A stretch of DNA of 23,108 nucleotides from Bipalium vagum (GCA_037834085.1 JBBMKC010213146.1:1-23108), one strand, 5' to 3'; shown: positions 1 to 10,109, counted from the first letter of the stretch. Program-made: numbers and translations. The notes: generated from the letters alone by a model not told the origin.

Positions 1-468
1 TTCAAGAGCTTTAAAATGATATATAATATTGCGCCAAAAAATATAGTAATAATGAAGCAGTAAAACAATTTCAATTTTTTAAAAAAACGCTAATAACTTT
101 TGACTCAACCTGGTAAATCAGGAAAACTCGATTTCAAAACGCGTTTCTTTTTCGTTTGGCAAATCATTTAAATATTAATATCTTTAAAACAAATAAAACT
201 ATATTGAAATATAATCATTTAATAGAAGGGTTACTTTCGTTAATAATGTCTAAACTAGATCATTGTCTATATCAAGGAAAGCCCTTCAAACGAAATCAAA
301 CAGAGATTGACATCAAATCAAATTACAATTTACATAATTATGCTATAAGTGAAGGGAATCATTTATTTTGACCTCCTATCGTATAAAAAAGCCATTGATT
401 CTGATCTTCATTGTCATAAATAACAAGATTAAAGCAACCCACATAAAATTTAATAAATGGGAGGTCAG
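1..468. other. AT-rich non-coding sequence
   Basis: No gene or RNA is recognisable here. The longest open stretch (about 156-371, plus strand) opens only with TTG, has low-complexity Asn/Lys/Ile composition and matches no motif I know. It is best read as chance openness in AT-rich DNA. A mariner relic begins directly downstream, so part of this stretch could be that element's eroded 5' half, but I could not align it. Confidence 0.4.
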
Positions 469-640
469 TTGTTTGTCCAGAACGACGATGCTGGACAGCA
501 CATATCTGAAGTCCCGCTAAAGATTAAATGACTTTGGTTGGGAAGTAATGATCCACCATACATTCCAGTTTATTCGTCATCCGCTTTTTATTTATATAGA
601 TAATCTACAGAATTCAATCAATGAGGTAAATATCTATTTT
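469..640 (+). mobile_element. mariner transposase relic (C-terminal catalytic part)
   Basis: This is a scrap of a mariner (DD34D) transposase. The first frame reads FVQNDDAGQHISEV, which aligns with the family block around the second catalytic Asp (FLQDNARPHIS-). A shifted frame continues NDFGWEVMIHHTF and then DNLQNSINEV. These match the family's 'LGWEVLPHPPYSPDL' and 'SLQNSL' blocks in order and at about the right spacing. The third catalytic block (SPDL) is no longer readable. At least one frameshift and one stop lie inside 170 bp, and no terminal inverted repeat is visible near it. It is a dead remnant. The motif order makes mariner likely, but the short length keeps confidence moderate. 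Confidence 0.55.
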
Positions 641-1587
641 ATGTTGGAATGAGAAGAATATTCTGTAAAATGTTTCCCAACTAATCGAAAAATATTCTCA
701 CTAAAGAATAACGCCTCTATCTGAAAAACGGAGAACGACTATCGATTTAAAAGGTGTATGCGTGATGGTTTAAAAAAATACTTTTTCATTCAATTTCAAT
801 GTTTTTATAAAATATCAAAAATCATCCAATATTTAAAAAATTTGAATATCCTAAAAATAATTTTAAAATCTTTTTTTTTAATTTAAATATAATAAAATAA
901 TATTTCACGAAGTCGATTTATTTTTTCCAATCCAAAAGGACTCATTGGACATCTGTATTAAATAATATGATGAAAACCTTTGTTTTTTGGATCTCTGAAA
1001 ATATAATTTTAATTTTTAAAATTGAACCATTGTCATATTTTATTATCTTTCAATTATTTAGTATCACTTAATTTTATTTAAAATGAAATAATAATAGATC
1101 GATTAAAACAATTATCAAACGGTTTCAGTATCAAGCTTATACAATGTGACCCATGGGAATATCTTTCTTAGTTAATAATTCAAACGAATGATCATATAAT
1201 TATAATTATTATATTATCAATGGAACATAAATGATTTTTTAATCCTTATTTCTCAGAAAGAGTTGTTTATTATACAACTTAACAATTTTTTCTCCAAAAA
1301 TAATCTGCTCTACAAAGAAAATATTTTATTTTTTTATTAATGAATAGAAACAAAAATTTTATTTATTAATAAATATCGCTTCACATTTGATGTGAAATTG
1401 GAATGAAAAGCATTGATTTGAAAATTGATGGAGAATAAAGAGTGATAAAGACTGAAAGAGTTTTAAGAGGATTTGGGGTATGAAATATAGTGTATATAAT
1501 ATATTATCTAGCTTCAAAAGCTTATGCGGAAAAAATACTTGGAACAAAAATGTATTTTATAAAAATACACATACTTCAATCAGTTAT
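641..1587. other. AT-rich non-coding sequence
   Basis: This is mostly A/T runs and short dyads, such as TCACAT-TTG-ATGTGA near 1380-1395. A 62-codon open stretch on the minus strand near 1359-1547 is Phe/Leu/Ile rich, as expected of the complement of AT-rich DNA, and I do not call it a gene. The mariner fragment upstream may extend a little into 641-770, but no motif can be read there. Confidence 0.4.
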
Positions 1588-1785
1588 CTAATGTTCGTCG
1601 TTATCAACTATTGTCTGTCGGTATTTAGCTAGAAGTTCGAACATTCGGTCCTTGTCGGCCAAATACGAGATATCATTTTTGATCTTACAATCTTCACTGA
1701 AAACCTTTCATTTCAAAAATTGATGCAATAACCTGAACAAATGATAATCTATCGATGCCACATCTGGACTGAGTTCCCAACAAAC
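1588..1785 (-). mobile_element. mariner transposase relic (C-terminal end)
   Basis: Read on the minus strand, 1785-1700 gives LSPDVASIDYHLF, the mariner third catalytic block (normally YSPDLAPSDYHLF), followed by a 'RLLHQFLK' stretch matching 'RSLQNFL'. A shifted frame then gives YLADKDRMFELLAKYRQTIV and DNDEH before a TAG at 1588-1590. That resembles the usual mariner tail '-FFADKD-KFYE-GI-LPERWQ-VI-NNG'. The third catalytic Asp (SPD) is retained. The N-terminal two thirds are absent or too decayed to read; sequence up to about 1930 may belong to it. No terminal repeat is visible. I infer a truncated, old insertion of the irritans/cecropia type. Confidence 0.6.
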
Positions 1786-3847
1786 TTTTTCAGCTTCCTT
1801 GTTGTGGAATTTTTCTGAAAGATTGCAATCTTAATTGTGAAAATTTCTGAATCATTTTCCACCTGTATTTAGACATTGTTGATCGACCAGAGCAATACAT
1901 AGAAACGCGTAGAACTATTTTGAGTTTAGTCCACATTTCAAATCACATGAAATTCATATTCTAATAATTTCTTCTTTAAAGGCCATCAGTAAAAATAAAA
2001 ATTAATTAAATTTATATTAAAAAAAATAAATCGATGTGAATAATGTAATCTCATTAGATATAATTTTAAATGATTGGCGTATCAATAAATCAAATAAATG
2101 TAGAAAAACAACATTAATTAATAGTCAATGAAAAATCGTCGATTTTTGAAATGACCTGAAAGAAAGACTTAAAATAATAATTTATAGTTTAATGAAACCT
2201 CTAAATAAGACAGGTAATGAAATCAGACATCGTTAATTTCAGGAACTTTCCTATGCACATTTTACTACTAGTTTTATATTATATTTGTTGCAACATAAAA
2301 GTATTCTACCGTTCGCTTGGAAATAAGGGGCAATATTTATTCTGTGTAACATGTCACACTTAACACGATTTAAGCAACCGTGAACCTGGTTGAATAGACC
2401 ACTCAAAGTCATTGTTTCATTTCACTCTAAATTTCATTAAAACCTTCATGCATTTTAATTATAAATAATAACGCAGGAAAGAATTTATTTATTTTTAATT
2501 TATTTTCTAACACATTTAGTAAATGTATTTCTTCGGGTTTGGGAAATTTAATAAAATTAATTTTAATTGACCTTTAAAAAATTAATTTTCCTATGAATCC
2601 CCGATTAATTTCACTTCATCAATTGACTTTCCGACATTTTTTGTTCTTCACTTTGAACACTTTGGAATAGTAAAATGATAAAATAATTTTAATTTAAAAT
2701 AAATTAATTTTCAATTTTCATTACCATTTTTTGATGAAATGATTAAATAATTGTGCTCGGAAAATTTCAATAAAATTGAGGATAATATTCAGTTATAAAT
2801 TCAAATTATGTTCATTTTTTTAGAATATATTATATTATTATTGATATGGTTATTATTATTATTATTATTATTTATAATTATAATTAATATAATTATATTC
2901 ATTATTATTATTATTATTATTATTATTAATTTTATATTTTTAAACATTATTTTTAAATAGCTATGCAACAACTTATTCCGGTTCGAAGTGAGATATTATC
3001 TTTATAATTATTTTTGCATTTTTATTTTTTCTTCTAAAAAACCTAATAAATGCGAAATAGCATGATATTTATATTAATCCAGAAAATTACTTATAGTTAC
3101 TCTTAATATTTCTTGTTCATTACTAAAACATATAAATTAATTTTATTTTTTCCTATATACTTTTTTCGAATTTTACCCAATGGAAATTAATGTAAATCAC
3201 ATAAATACTTTTACATTAAATTTAATTATTATTTTACTCTCAACTAAGCTCAAAATAAATAAAATTACCAAATTATATTTTACAAAAAATAATAGTAGCA
3301 TTTCATCCATTTAATTGGTTTAAATTAAATTTTAAATAATAAATAGGAATATTAATTTTCAAAATATTAATTAAATTCTATGAAAACTGAAAACAATTTC
3401 ATAATAAAACGAATTATATAATTTGACTAATTCAATTTCTTTGGACATTTTTACTGATTTATAGTTTCAAAATTTCGACAAACACGGACAAAATAAAAAA
3501 ATGAATTAATTAAATTAAAAATATTTATGCAGATTTTTCTTTCATGTGATAAATTGCAAAGAGTGGTAAAATTGTCCTAATAATTCCAAACGATGACATC
3601 ACTGAAATGGAAAAATTTCATGAGTAATTTTAAGTTTTGTTTCTTTTTATCAATTACTTATCAATAATCGTACATGTATAATATTCTAAAGTGAAACTTT
3701 CCACATTTTTTCACAATTTTCTGAGACTCGAAATGATTTTCGTCGTTCTCATATATATTAATATAATATTTTCTTGTTACCAATTTAAATGACAATAATA
3801 AAAAGTAAAATAACATATTACTGTTTATAAAATTATTCAATCATATA
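1786..3847. other. AT-rich non-coding sequence with a microsatellite
   Basis: This is about 2 kb without a recognisable gene. It holds dispersed A/T homopolymer runs, the (TTA)n block listed separately, and one short minus-strand ATG frame of about 53 codons (2251-2412) with a less AT-biased composition. That frame matches nothing I know. I see no splice-flanked exon, tRNA or transposase motif. The last bases before 3848 are the TA target site of the next element. Confidence 0.4.
2849..2929. repeat. (TTA)n microsatellite, two tracts
   Basis: Two nearly pure TTA/ATT tracts, about 2851-2871 and 2901-2928, are separated by AT-rich sequence containing TAATTATAATTAATATAATT-like palindromic runs. 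This is simple-sequence repeat DNA with no coding role. Confidence 0.9.
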
Positions 3848-4410
3848 CAGGGTGCGACAAATTGGCAAGAATTTTGAGCTTTAACATTTTTATTTAAAAA
3901 TCCATACGTTGTTTAAGTAATCATAAATCCGCATCATTTAAAATTATTGTTCATACATAATTTTCAATTAAATCAGTCATATCCAAATAATTTGAAGTAA
4001 GATCAAGCATTTTGTACAGTTTGCGCGCAGTACGAAATTGTAGAGAAATTTCAGAGTTCAATAATATCCCGTTACGCACAGCGTACCTTATCAAGAAGGT
4101 TTATGATGCAAATCCTGATACTGTCAAAATCAAAAGAAAAGAACATAAAGTGCGGCAAGATCGAACAAGTCCTGCTATGGTTCAGAATATCCATGATCAT
4201 ATGAATGAAGGTCCATGAAAGTCAATGAGGTCAATTGCAAGAGAATTTGATCTATCGGAAAAAACAGTTTGAAAGATTGTTGAGAAAAATACGAAATATA
4301 GGTCATATGCCCTTAGAAAAGGCTAGTTCTTGATACAGAAAGCAAAAGAAGAGCATATGGAAAGAGCTAGGATTTTTTTAATTGCATTTAAAATTGCTGA
4401 TCACAGAAAT
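3848..4410 (+). mobile_element. mariner-like element, 5' half with terminal repeat
   Basis: The element starts with CAGGGTGCGACAAATTGG directly after a TA at 3846-3847, the expected mariner target dinucleotide. About 160 bp downstream an N-terminal transposase frame begins. It reads REISEFNNIPLRTAYLIKK (first helix-turn-helix), then KIKRKEHKVRQDR, then SMRSIAREFDLSEKTV (second helix-turn-helix), then YRSYALRKG and KAKEEHMERAR. This is the paired-HTH DNA-binding region of a mariner-family transposase. Three in-frame stops interrupt it: after NEGP (TGA), after EKTV (TGA) and after RKG (TAG). The catalytic domain and the right terminal repeat are missing. The element is therefore truncated at about 4410 and cannot encode a transposase. 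Confidence 0.8.
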
Positions 4411-4963
4411 TAAGTTCGAATGTGTCAATATTTTTCATTAAAAAATACTTAGGCATAATTAATTTGGGGAATATTATTCTTAACGTTTTTTCTAATATAA
4501 ATAGATATAATAAATGCTATTTAATAAAGTGATTTGAAGCTCACTTGAAAAAGCGATGAAAAATGTTACATAACATTTATTTATTTATTCATCTTTTATT
4601 TTTCAAATCATTGGGTAATAATGAGATTTTAACATTATATTTCCTCTCAAAGTCAAATATATAAATATTATTTATTTTTATATAATTAAATATATATTTA
4701 CTTTATAATTAGTCTCATTTAATATTGACTAATCATAAAATAATAATAATAATAATTAAATCATAAAATGTATTAATCCATTATATAATATCACATTTAA
4801 TTCAATTTGACTTGAAATATTATAAAAAGGGACATTTATTCATCTGTCTGAAAGATATTTTCCGTTCGTGAAGTCTGAATTTTATTCTCCTTTCTGTCCC
4901 ATCCGAAAAGCATCGTTCTCATTGAGTCGTCGTACTTGAGAATTTGGTTATTTGGTCATATTT
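4411..4963. other. AT-rich non-coding sequence
   Basis: No gene is recognisable. A TATAAAAAG motif at 4821-4829 is followed by a less AT-biased, pyrimidine-rich stretch (about 4840-4940), which could be a core promoter and leader. In DNA this AT-rich the motif is expected often by chance. No initiator at the usual spacing, and no recognisable gene downstream, supports it. Confidence 0.35.
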
Positions 4964-5227
4964 ATGAATAAATATTTGTACTCCCTTTCTGTTTCCCGCT
5001 GGTTTGTTTTTATCGACAAGAAGCTGGAGCAAGAAGAAATTACGAAGACTACAGATAATATAAAATTGGAGTCAGGCATACTGCATAAAATTAGAAATGC
5101 TTTATTAATTTTGATCCAGAATTTTATGAACTTTGTATACATTGATCTGGTTATAAGAATGAATTACTTATCCGAAACAGAAATTAAAACAAAGTTATTA
5201 TTAGACATTATTATTAGAATAGACTGA
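4964..5227 (+). CDS. Small unassigned ORF, possibly spurious
   Basis: This ATG-initiated frame of 87 codons ends in TGA at 5225-5227. It is the longest ATG frame in the window not explained by a transposon. The N-terminal part (MNKYLYSLSVSRWFVFIDKK) is hydrophobic/aromatic. The middle (KKLEQEEITKTTDNIKLESG) is charged and less AT-driven than its surroundings. The C-terminal part returns to Ile/Leu/Asn-rich composition typical of random AT-rich frames. I recognise no family. It could be a short exon with unseen splice sites, a relic, or chance. A TATA-like motif lies about 140 bp upstream. I see no clear acceptor or donor that would define an exon. Confidence 0.15.
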   Translation: MNKYLYSLSVSRWFVFIDKKLEQEEITKTTDNIKLESGILHKIRNALLILIQNFMNFVYIDLVIRMNYLSETEIKTKLLLDIIIRID

Positions 5228-5524
5228 CAATAGTAGAGTAGATTTAGTAAGTAGATTTACTAAATATATTGAACAACTTAATCTTAAAATACACCTTCAA
5301 TGAGATACTCTTATGCTTCTCACTTGAGAGTAAATTATTAGGTACTAGACCAATATGGAGATAAAATGTAACTCATGCTCATCATCTCCATTGTTCCCAT
5401 TTTAGACTCTAAAAATCCTGAGGAAACGAAATAAACTATTTTAATTCCAAACCTCTCATCAAACTTTTGACTCCAATCAAACAAAAACGTAATACAAAGA
5501 AAAGGTTTTCTACTTTTTATATTA
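5228..5524. other. Non-coding spacer
   Basis: No coding, RNA or repeat structure is recognised. The right end supplies the TA (5523-5524) at which the next mariner is inserted. Confidence 0.4.
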
Positions 5525-6358
5525 GGCTGTTCAGAAAGTTTTGCACGTACTTTGTTATTTATGCATTAAAATTGTAAATAATTCAAATAAATTATTTAAA
5601 AGTATGTATATTGGTCTCTTTAAAGTATTAATCTGTTTTACTTTTGAATAAAACTTTGACTACCTTTTTCCCATTGTAATGTAGGATGTCGTGTCGAGAT
5701 TTGCGCCAAATTTATTTTAATGAAAATGTTTAAAAGTTACTGAAGTTTGGTGCAATGGTACTGTGGATCATTCAACAGTACGAGGTGGTACCAGAAGTTC
5801 CGTAATGGAAATTTATCCCTTGAAGATGCGGAACGAATTGACCGTCTTTCCAAACTTGATATCAAGACTTAAAAGAAAATGGAGAAATGATAACAGCAGA
5901 GAAATACTGCCTAGAAATTGATATTATGCAAAATTTGAAAAGGGTGTAGTCAACATTGATCAATAAAAAAGCCTAATTCTATTTCATGACAATGCCCGTA
6001 CACAGATAACAAAACCAAACCATGGATAAGCTGAAAAGCCTAAATTATGAAATTGTGCCACATCCACAGTACTCCCTCGATCTCTTGCCAATTGATTTCC
6101 ATTTTTCGAACATTTAGAACATTAGTTGAATTGAAAAAGATTTCAAAACGAAGAGATGCTAAAAGGGGAATTTGAACAGTTCATTGCTTCCAGGTTCTCT
6201 GAATTCTACCGCATAGAAATGGAAAATCTGTCAATTCATTGACAAAAGTGTGTAAGCGCTAGCGGTTTTTTGTTTTAATAAATAAACCTTTTGTTTCAGC
6301 TGACTTATGCTGTTTTAAAATGAATGTACAAAAAACGTGCAAAACTTTCTGAACAATT
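5525..6358 (+). mobile_element. Internally deleted mariner (DD34D) with both terminal repeats
   Basis: The ends are an inverted pair. TGTTCAGAAAGTTTTGCACG lies near 5528-5547, and its reverse complement lies near 6335-6355. TA dinucleotides flank the element at 5523-5524 and 6359-6360, the mariner target duplication. Inside, an ATG at 5686 begins MSCRDLRQIYFNEN. A later frame gives VRRWYQKFRNGNLSLED, the conserved second HTH ('RRWF-KF--GDF-LED'). Near 5985 the frame gives LFHDNARTQ (second catalytic Asp, normally LHDNARPH), then YEIVPHPQYSLDLLPIDFHFF (third catalytic block, normally PPYSPDLSPTDYHLF). The tail FIASRFSEFY matches the family C-terminus. At 834 bp it is well short of the usual ~1.3 kb. 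The segment holding the first catalytic Asp is gone. Frames are broken, but the ends could have allowed mobilisation in trans when young. Confidence 0.85.
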
Positions 6359-7664
6359 TAATAAAACACTATGGTGATATAATTTTCTAACTACGTGGAT
6401 AAAAAGCCTGGAAAAGGAACTAGATGTTTCCAAAGGAATAAATGGTAAAAATCTGGATATCAGTGGAAAAATATTGCTTGGCATTAATTAAATAAAATTT
6501 TAATTTATAAATATAAAAAGGAAATAAATCAACGACTAATGTGAAAAGAGTGACTTGTCCCCGAATCGGCCGAGTAAATCAAGCTGGATTTAAAGGAAGA
6601 AACAAATAAAACCATCGCATTATTTATTCATGAATTTCTAAATATTTGAACAATCATTAACCTGACACCAAAAGGGTTGAAAGACAGTTTGTAGAAATAT
6701 TAAAAAACTTAAATAAATAAAAAACTTTATGAATGTGAGACTTATAATTCCTTCATGTAACTACAGAGAAAGAAAATAAATATTTAGAAGAAATTATTCT
6801 CTATTTTTTCGAGGTTTTTTGTCTCATTTTATATTTTACTGTTCTCTTTTTTGTATTTTTGTAAAGATATCTTATTAAATATTATAATATTTTTTTATTA
6901 ATACCAAAATGAAAATGGAATTCGTAGCACATTTAGGAATTTTCTAACAAAAAATATCCTCTAATTTGAACATTTTATTTTAATAATAAAAAACTTTTTG
7001 TCAGCGACCTTCACATTTTGAAACGGGTTTGTTTGATGCAGATAAATACAGATTTCTCTCTAAATACCAAGTAGATTTTTTTGTTGATTTTAAAGAAAAA
7101 TATCTGTCCCCAATACAAATGAATTTTGATATTATTTATGTCTTAAAATGTTTGATTGATTTTCTTTTCTGAAATTCTCTTTAGTAATAAATAATAATTA
7201 ATTAACTCCGGTTATGGTTATAATTGTGTTTTATAATAACATAAAATGACTGATTAAAACAATTTTTATTATAAAAACAAAATGTTTCGGTTATAAGGCT
7301 TACAAGACCCTTTTAAAACACATTCTTGATTCTGAAGAAATCAGCGGTTTTAATGAACAAAGGTCTAATGTTTTTTTTATATCTCTTGAGCTATCGGATG
7401 GGGAAATATTTCAGAATTTTTGATGAAAATTTTGTAATCAAACAAACTGATTACGTCTATTAACTTTTTTATATAGTAAGACTTGAAACATTTCACAAAA
7501 TAGCTTTAGATCTTTGACAGGTTTTGATGTTAGCTTTTAGTTCTTTGAAATTATAATTCTCGTGGAGATTCATATTTCAAAGTTTATATAAAACTTGCTT
7601 TTTGTCTCTCGGTAATACTACAATAATTTTGAGCATTTCTTAATCGACTTTTTCGATACATTAC
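6359..7664. other. AT-rich non-coding sequence
   Basis: No gene is recognised in about 1.3 kb. Two short stretches stand out as less AT-biased: about 6390-6485 (a 34-codon open run reading WIKSLEKELDVSKG) and about 6545-6612 (reading VTCPRIGRVNQAGFKG). Neither is flanked by convincing splice sites or matches a family I know, so they may be eroded transposon or exon remnants. Confidence 0.35.
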
Positions 7665-7666
7665 TA

Positions 7667-7905
7667 GAGTGATGCAAAAGTACGTGCTCCAAATTATATA
7701 TATACTTATTTACAACAATAACACTACTCTTCAAAAAAAGTCCACCAGCGTCAATAATTTTACGTCACTGATCTGCTAGCATTTTTATCTGGTCAAAGTT
7801 CCAATGTCTTTGTTTGAATTCGAAAAAATCCTTACAAGCTACCTCAATTTAAGGTCAAATTTTTGAGCACGAGCTTCTTGCAAAACACTTTCATTCCACT
7901 TTGTG
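7667..7905 (-). mobile_element. mariner 3' end relic with putative terminal repeat
   Basis: Read on the minus strand, frames give QEARAQKFDLKLR, then VACKDFFEFKQRHWNFDQIK, then MLADQ and, after a TGA, RKIIDAGGLFL. These match the end of mariner transposases ('-KRF----V--A---FF-SK---FY--GI--L--RW-KVID-NG-YF'). The left edge, GAGTGATGCAAAAGTACG after a TA at 7665-7666, has the look of a mariner terminal repeat, but no partner copy was found. Everything upstream of the last ~70 codons is missing, because the Tc1 relic's 3' end lies only about 90 bp away. Stops and at least one frameshift are present. Confidence 0.55.
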
Positions 7906-7997
7906 CATAAAGTATATATTACAATACTTAATGATATTAATAAAGCAATCGAACAGGCAATATTAGAAAATAATTGAAAAATAATAATGATAATTTC

Positions 7998-8919
7998 CTA
8001 ATTTTTACAATCATTTGGCGTTATCTCCGTTCTCAAGATTTGTATTAGTTGCTGTTCAGAAGTTGGTTGATGGGCAGCAACCTTTTGCTTCATAATACAC
8101 CATCAGTTTTCGATAACATTTAAGTCCGGTGAATTGCATGGCCAATTTGGAAGAACATTTACTATGTTATCAGTGAACCATTTGCGGACAATCTCTGCAG
8201 TGTGACAAGGAGCTGAATCTTGTTGAATAAATGTAATTTTTGACTTTATTATCAAGGAAACTTATGTATTTTTGAACATTTATTTTCTCGCCTTTTTGGA
8301 ATATATGTAGACCAAACGTTCTTTTTACAGTTATTCCTCCCCATAATATCAAAGAGTGAGGATGCTTAACAGTTTTCATGGCAAATTTGAGGTTGAACCG
8401 CTGGCCTGAAGGTCTTCTGACATAATTGCAACCTGTACTCCTTACTTGTTGGAACATACTTTCATCTGTGAACATACCTTGATGCCACAATTCAGCTTGT
8501 TTGTCCTTCAACTCTTTGCATAATCTGATTCTTCCATCTATTTGAGCTTTTGTCAATAGTGGTTTTTTTGCAGGACGTCTTGCTAATATACCAAAATCGT
8601 TCACCATTCGTCGACTTTCAGAACGTGCACTTATGTCAATGCCTCTTTCCTTTGCCAGCTTGCTAATTCTTGCAGACGACATCATAGGACATGTAACTAC
8701 GGATTTCATAAAACGATCATCACGGGCACTTGTTTTGCGAGGACGTTGACAATTTTTTCTTTTAGTGTTTTTCATCAAACATGCTTTCAATGCATTTTGT
8801 ACAGTGCAACGAGATATGTGTAGCTTTTTAGAAATAGCACGCTGAGAATATCCTTCAGATTTCAGAGCTACAATCTGACCTTTTTTGAAATCACATATAC
8901 CATCTTGTTTATAACCCAT
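7998..8919 (-). mobile_element. Tc1-like transposase gene (DD35E spacing), lightly broken
   Basis: The ATG at 8919 opens a 249-codon frame. It begins MGYKQDGICDFKKGQIVAL and has an N-terminal helix-turn-helix (GYSQRAISKKLHISRCTV). A QRPRKTS motif in place of the Tc1 GRPRK linker follows, then a second HTH region. The DDE domain holds the first Asp in GMFTDESMF and the block YVRRPSGQRFN. A one-base frameshift near 8240 moves the rest to another frame. That frame reads FIQQDSAPCHTAEIVRKWF (second Asp, codon 8217-8219) and NSPDLNVIEN (Glu, codon 8109-8111). There are 35 residues between Asp and Glu, so DD35E rather than the usual Tc1 DD34E. A TGA at 8103-8105 replaces one Trp or Cys codon. The tail reads KQKVAAHQPTSEQQLIQIL and stops at 7998, short of the usual C-terminus. 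An acceptor-like TTTTTGGTTTTTAG lies just before the ATG. No flanking terminal repeats were found. Confidence 0.9.
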
Positions 8920-9721
8920 AATCTAAAAACCAAAAAACAAATAAATATAAATTCACAAACTTTTCATTAATTCGATATATTATCAATATCACTTAAACAT
9001 AATAAATATTTATATGTATGATATTTTGACTTAGTTGTCAATTGTACGTAAAAAAATTTTTTTATGTAACCTTAATTTAATGGAAGTAAAGGTGTGCCAC
9101 TCTTTCGTTTTATCTTTTTTCCGTGGAAAATTTTCTCTAAGTTTCAGTGAAACTCTCAGTTTTAAAAAACTCCACAAGTCAAATTCTGTCGGAGTTTGAT
9201 AATAAGTAAGACATTGCTAAAAATAAAAAATAATTTAAAATAAGTATAAATATTATTGTCATTAATTATGCATTTAAGCCAAACAATTTTTTATATAAAC
9301 CAGGACTAAAAAATGCGCAACTAGGTGATTCGATTAAATAAAATGCTTTTTAATAATACTTTATAGGGTAACAAAATTACGCTTTTATTTATAAAATTTT
9401 AACTTTAATACTCTGCATACCTTTAAGACAATTGAAGAAGTTTTCAGTAATTTCAATCACCTAAAAAATACAAATCTGTTTAAGTATCAAATTTTTTGTT
9501 TAAAATATTATCTTAAAAAATTATTATGAAAATTTTTTTAATTTTAATTAAAAATTTTAAATATAGGCTTGCGAAAAATATAAATTTAAATTTAAACAAA
9601 GTTTCTGGAATGAAAGTGAATGAAGAATGGTGTATTGTTTTATTTCACGAACTTTACCTAATGGGTGTGCATGTAAAATATTTTTAAAAATCAGCACTAT
9701 ACTTTGTTTAATTGTCTTTAG
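8920..9721. other. Non-coding: 5' flank of the Tc1 relic and presumed intron
   Basis: The left part should hold the Tc1 5' untranslated region and terminal repeat, but I cannot find a partner for any repeat-like sequence here. A less AT-biased stretch at about 9080-9190 (starting GGTGTGCCACTCTTTCG) is unassigned. The right end is pyrimidine-rich and finishes in TTTAATTGTCTTTAG at 9707-9721, a good 3' splice site. The region is therefore probably the end of an intron on the plus strand. Confidence 0.4.
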
Positions 9722-10026
9722 GTCTTACGGGAAATGCCAACTTAGGAATGGCCTTATTGAACAGATCTTTATTGACAAACGAAAAATCCAATGAAATAGG
9801 AGATAATTCAGGGCTTTCAGAACTCAATATTAAAACAAAATCTGAATTACAATTTACATATGGTCGAAGAGCTGCAGTAATTGACTTCTCAGCGGTTGAC
9901 ATGACCTCTTACTCCAATAAAAATTCCATATCGACTGCGAACTCTGTCGAAGAAAACATTGAATTGGACGAGTCAGTTGCAAAAGACCATCCTGATAATG
10001 AAACAATGAACTCAATAATCTCATAA
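9722..10026 (+). CDS. Putative terminal exon of an unidentified host gene
   Basis: A polypyrimidine tract and AG end at 9721. An uninterrupted frame then runs 305 bp to a TAA at 10024-10026, with about 101 complete codons after the split first codon. Entry is in a split codon (the exon supplies its last two bases, GT), so the exon is not self-starting; no ATG lies in this frame until the Met of 'NLGMALL'. Composition is balanced, with fewer Asn/Ile/Phe runs than chance frames nearby. Readable parts are GNANLGMALLNRSLL (hydrophobic helix-like), YGRRAAVIDFSAVDMTSYS, and an acidic, Ser/Asn/Glu-rich tail ending NETMNSIIS. No membrane segment or signal peptide is visible, and I do not recognise the family. 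The acidic low-complexity end suggests a disordered cytoplasmic or nuclear C-terminus. Upstream exons are not identified and may lie outside the window. A chance ORF cannot be fully excluded. Confidence 0.5.
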
Positions 10027-10109
10027 TTTTCTATCCCTAAAATTAATTTTCATGTTATTTTTCTCTCAAGAGAAATATCTGGTTAATTAATACTTCAAAT
10101 GTTCTTAAC
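10027..10109 (+). other. Presumed start of 3' UTR
   Basis: Short AT-rich tail after the TAA at 10026, leading into the ATT microsatellite. No AATAAA signal occurs before the microsatellite, so if the exon is real its polyadenylation site lies further on or uses a variant signal. Confidence 0.25.

Noticed and set aside
156-371. 71-codon open stretch, plus strand
   Set aside because: Opens with TTG, not ATG, and is Asn/Lys/Ile-rich as expected of random AT-rich DNA. No motif or splice context.
1359-1547. 62-codon Phe/Leu-rich minus-strand frame
   Set aside because: Composition is that of the complement of AT-rich sequence. No recognisable domain.
2251-2412. 53-codon ATG frame, minus strand (MTLSGLFNQVHG start)
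   Set aside because: Composition is better than average, but it is too short, has no family match and no supporting promoter or splice sites.
2849-2929. Phased TTA repeats as a CRISPR-like or satellite array
   Set aside because: Unit is three bases with no spacers; simple microsatellite.
4821-4829. TATAAAAAG as a core promoter
   Set aside because: Such motifs are frequent by chance here. No initiator at the right distance and no supported gene downstream.
6390-6612. Two short open runs (WIKSLEKELDVSKG and VTCPRIGRVNQAGFKG) as pogo/CENP-B-type relic or exons
   Set aside because: The resemblance to a CENP-B helix-turn-helix is too weak, and no splice sites define exons.
9708-9902. Minus-strand frame opposite the putative exon
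   Set aside because: Shadow of the plus-strand exon; it has no splice or start support.
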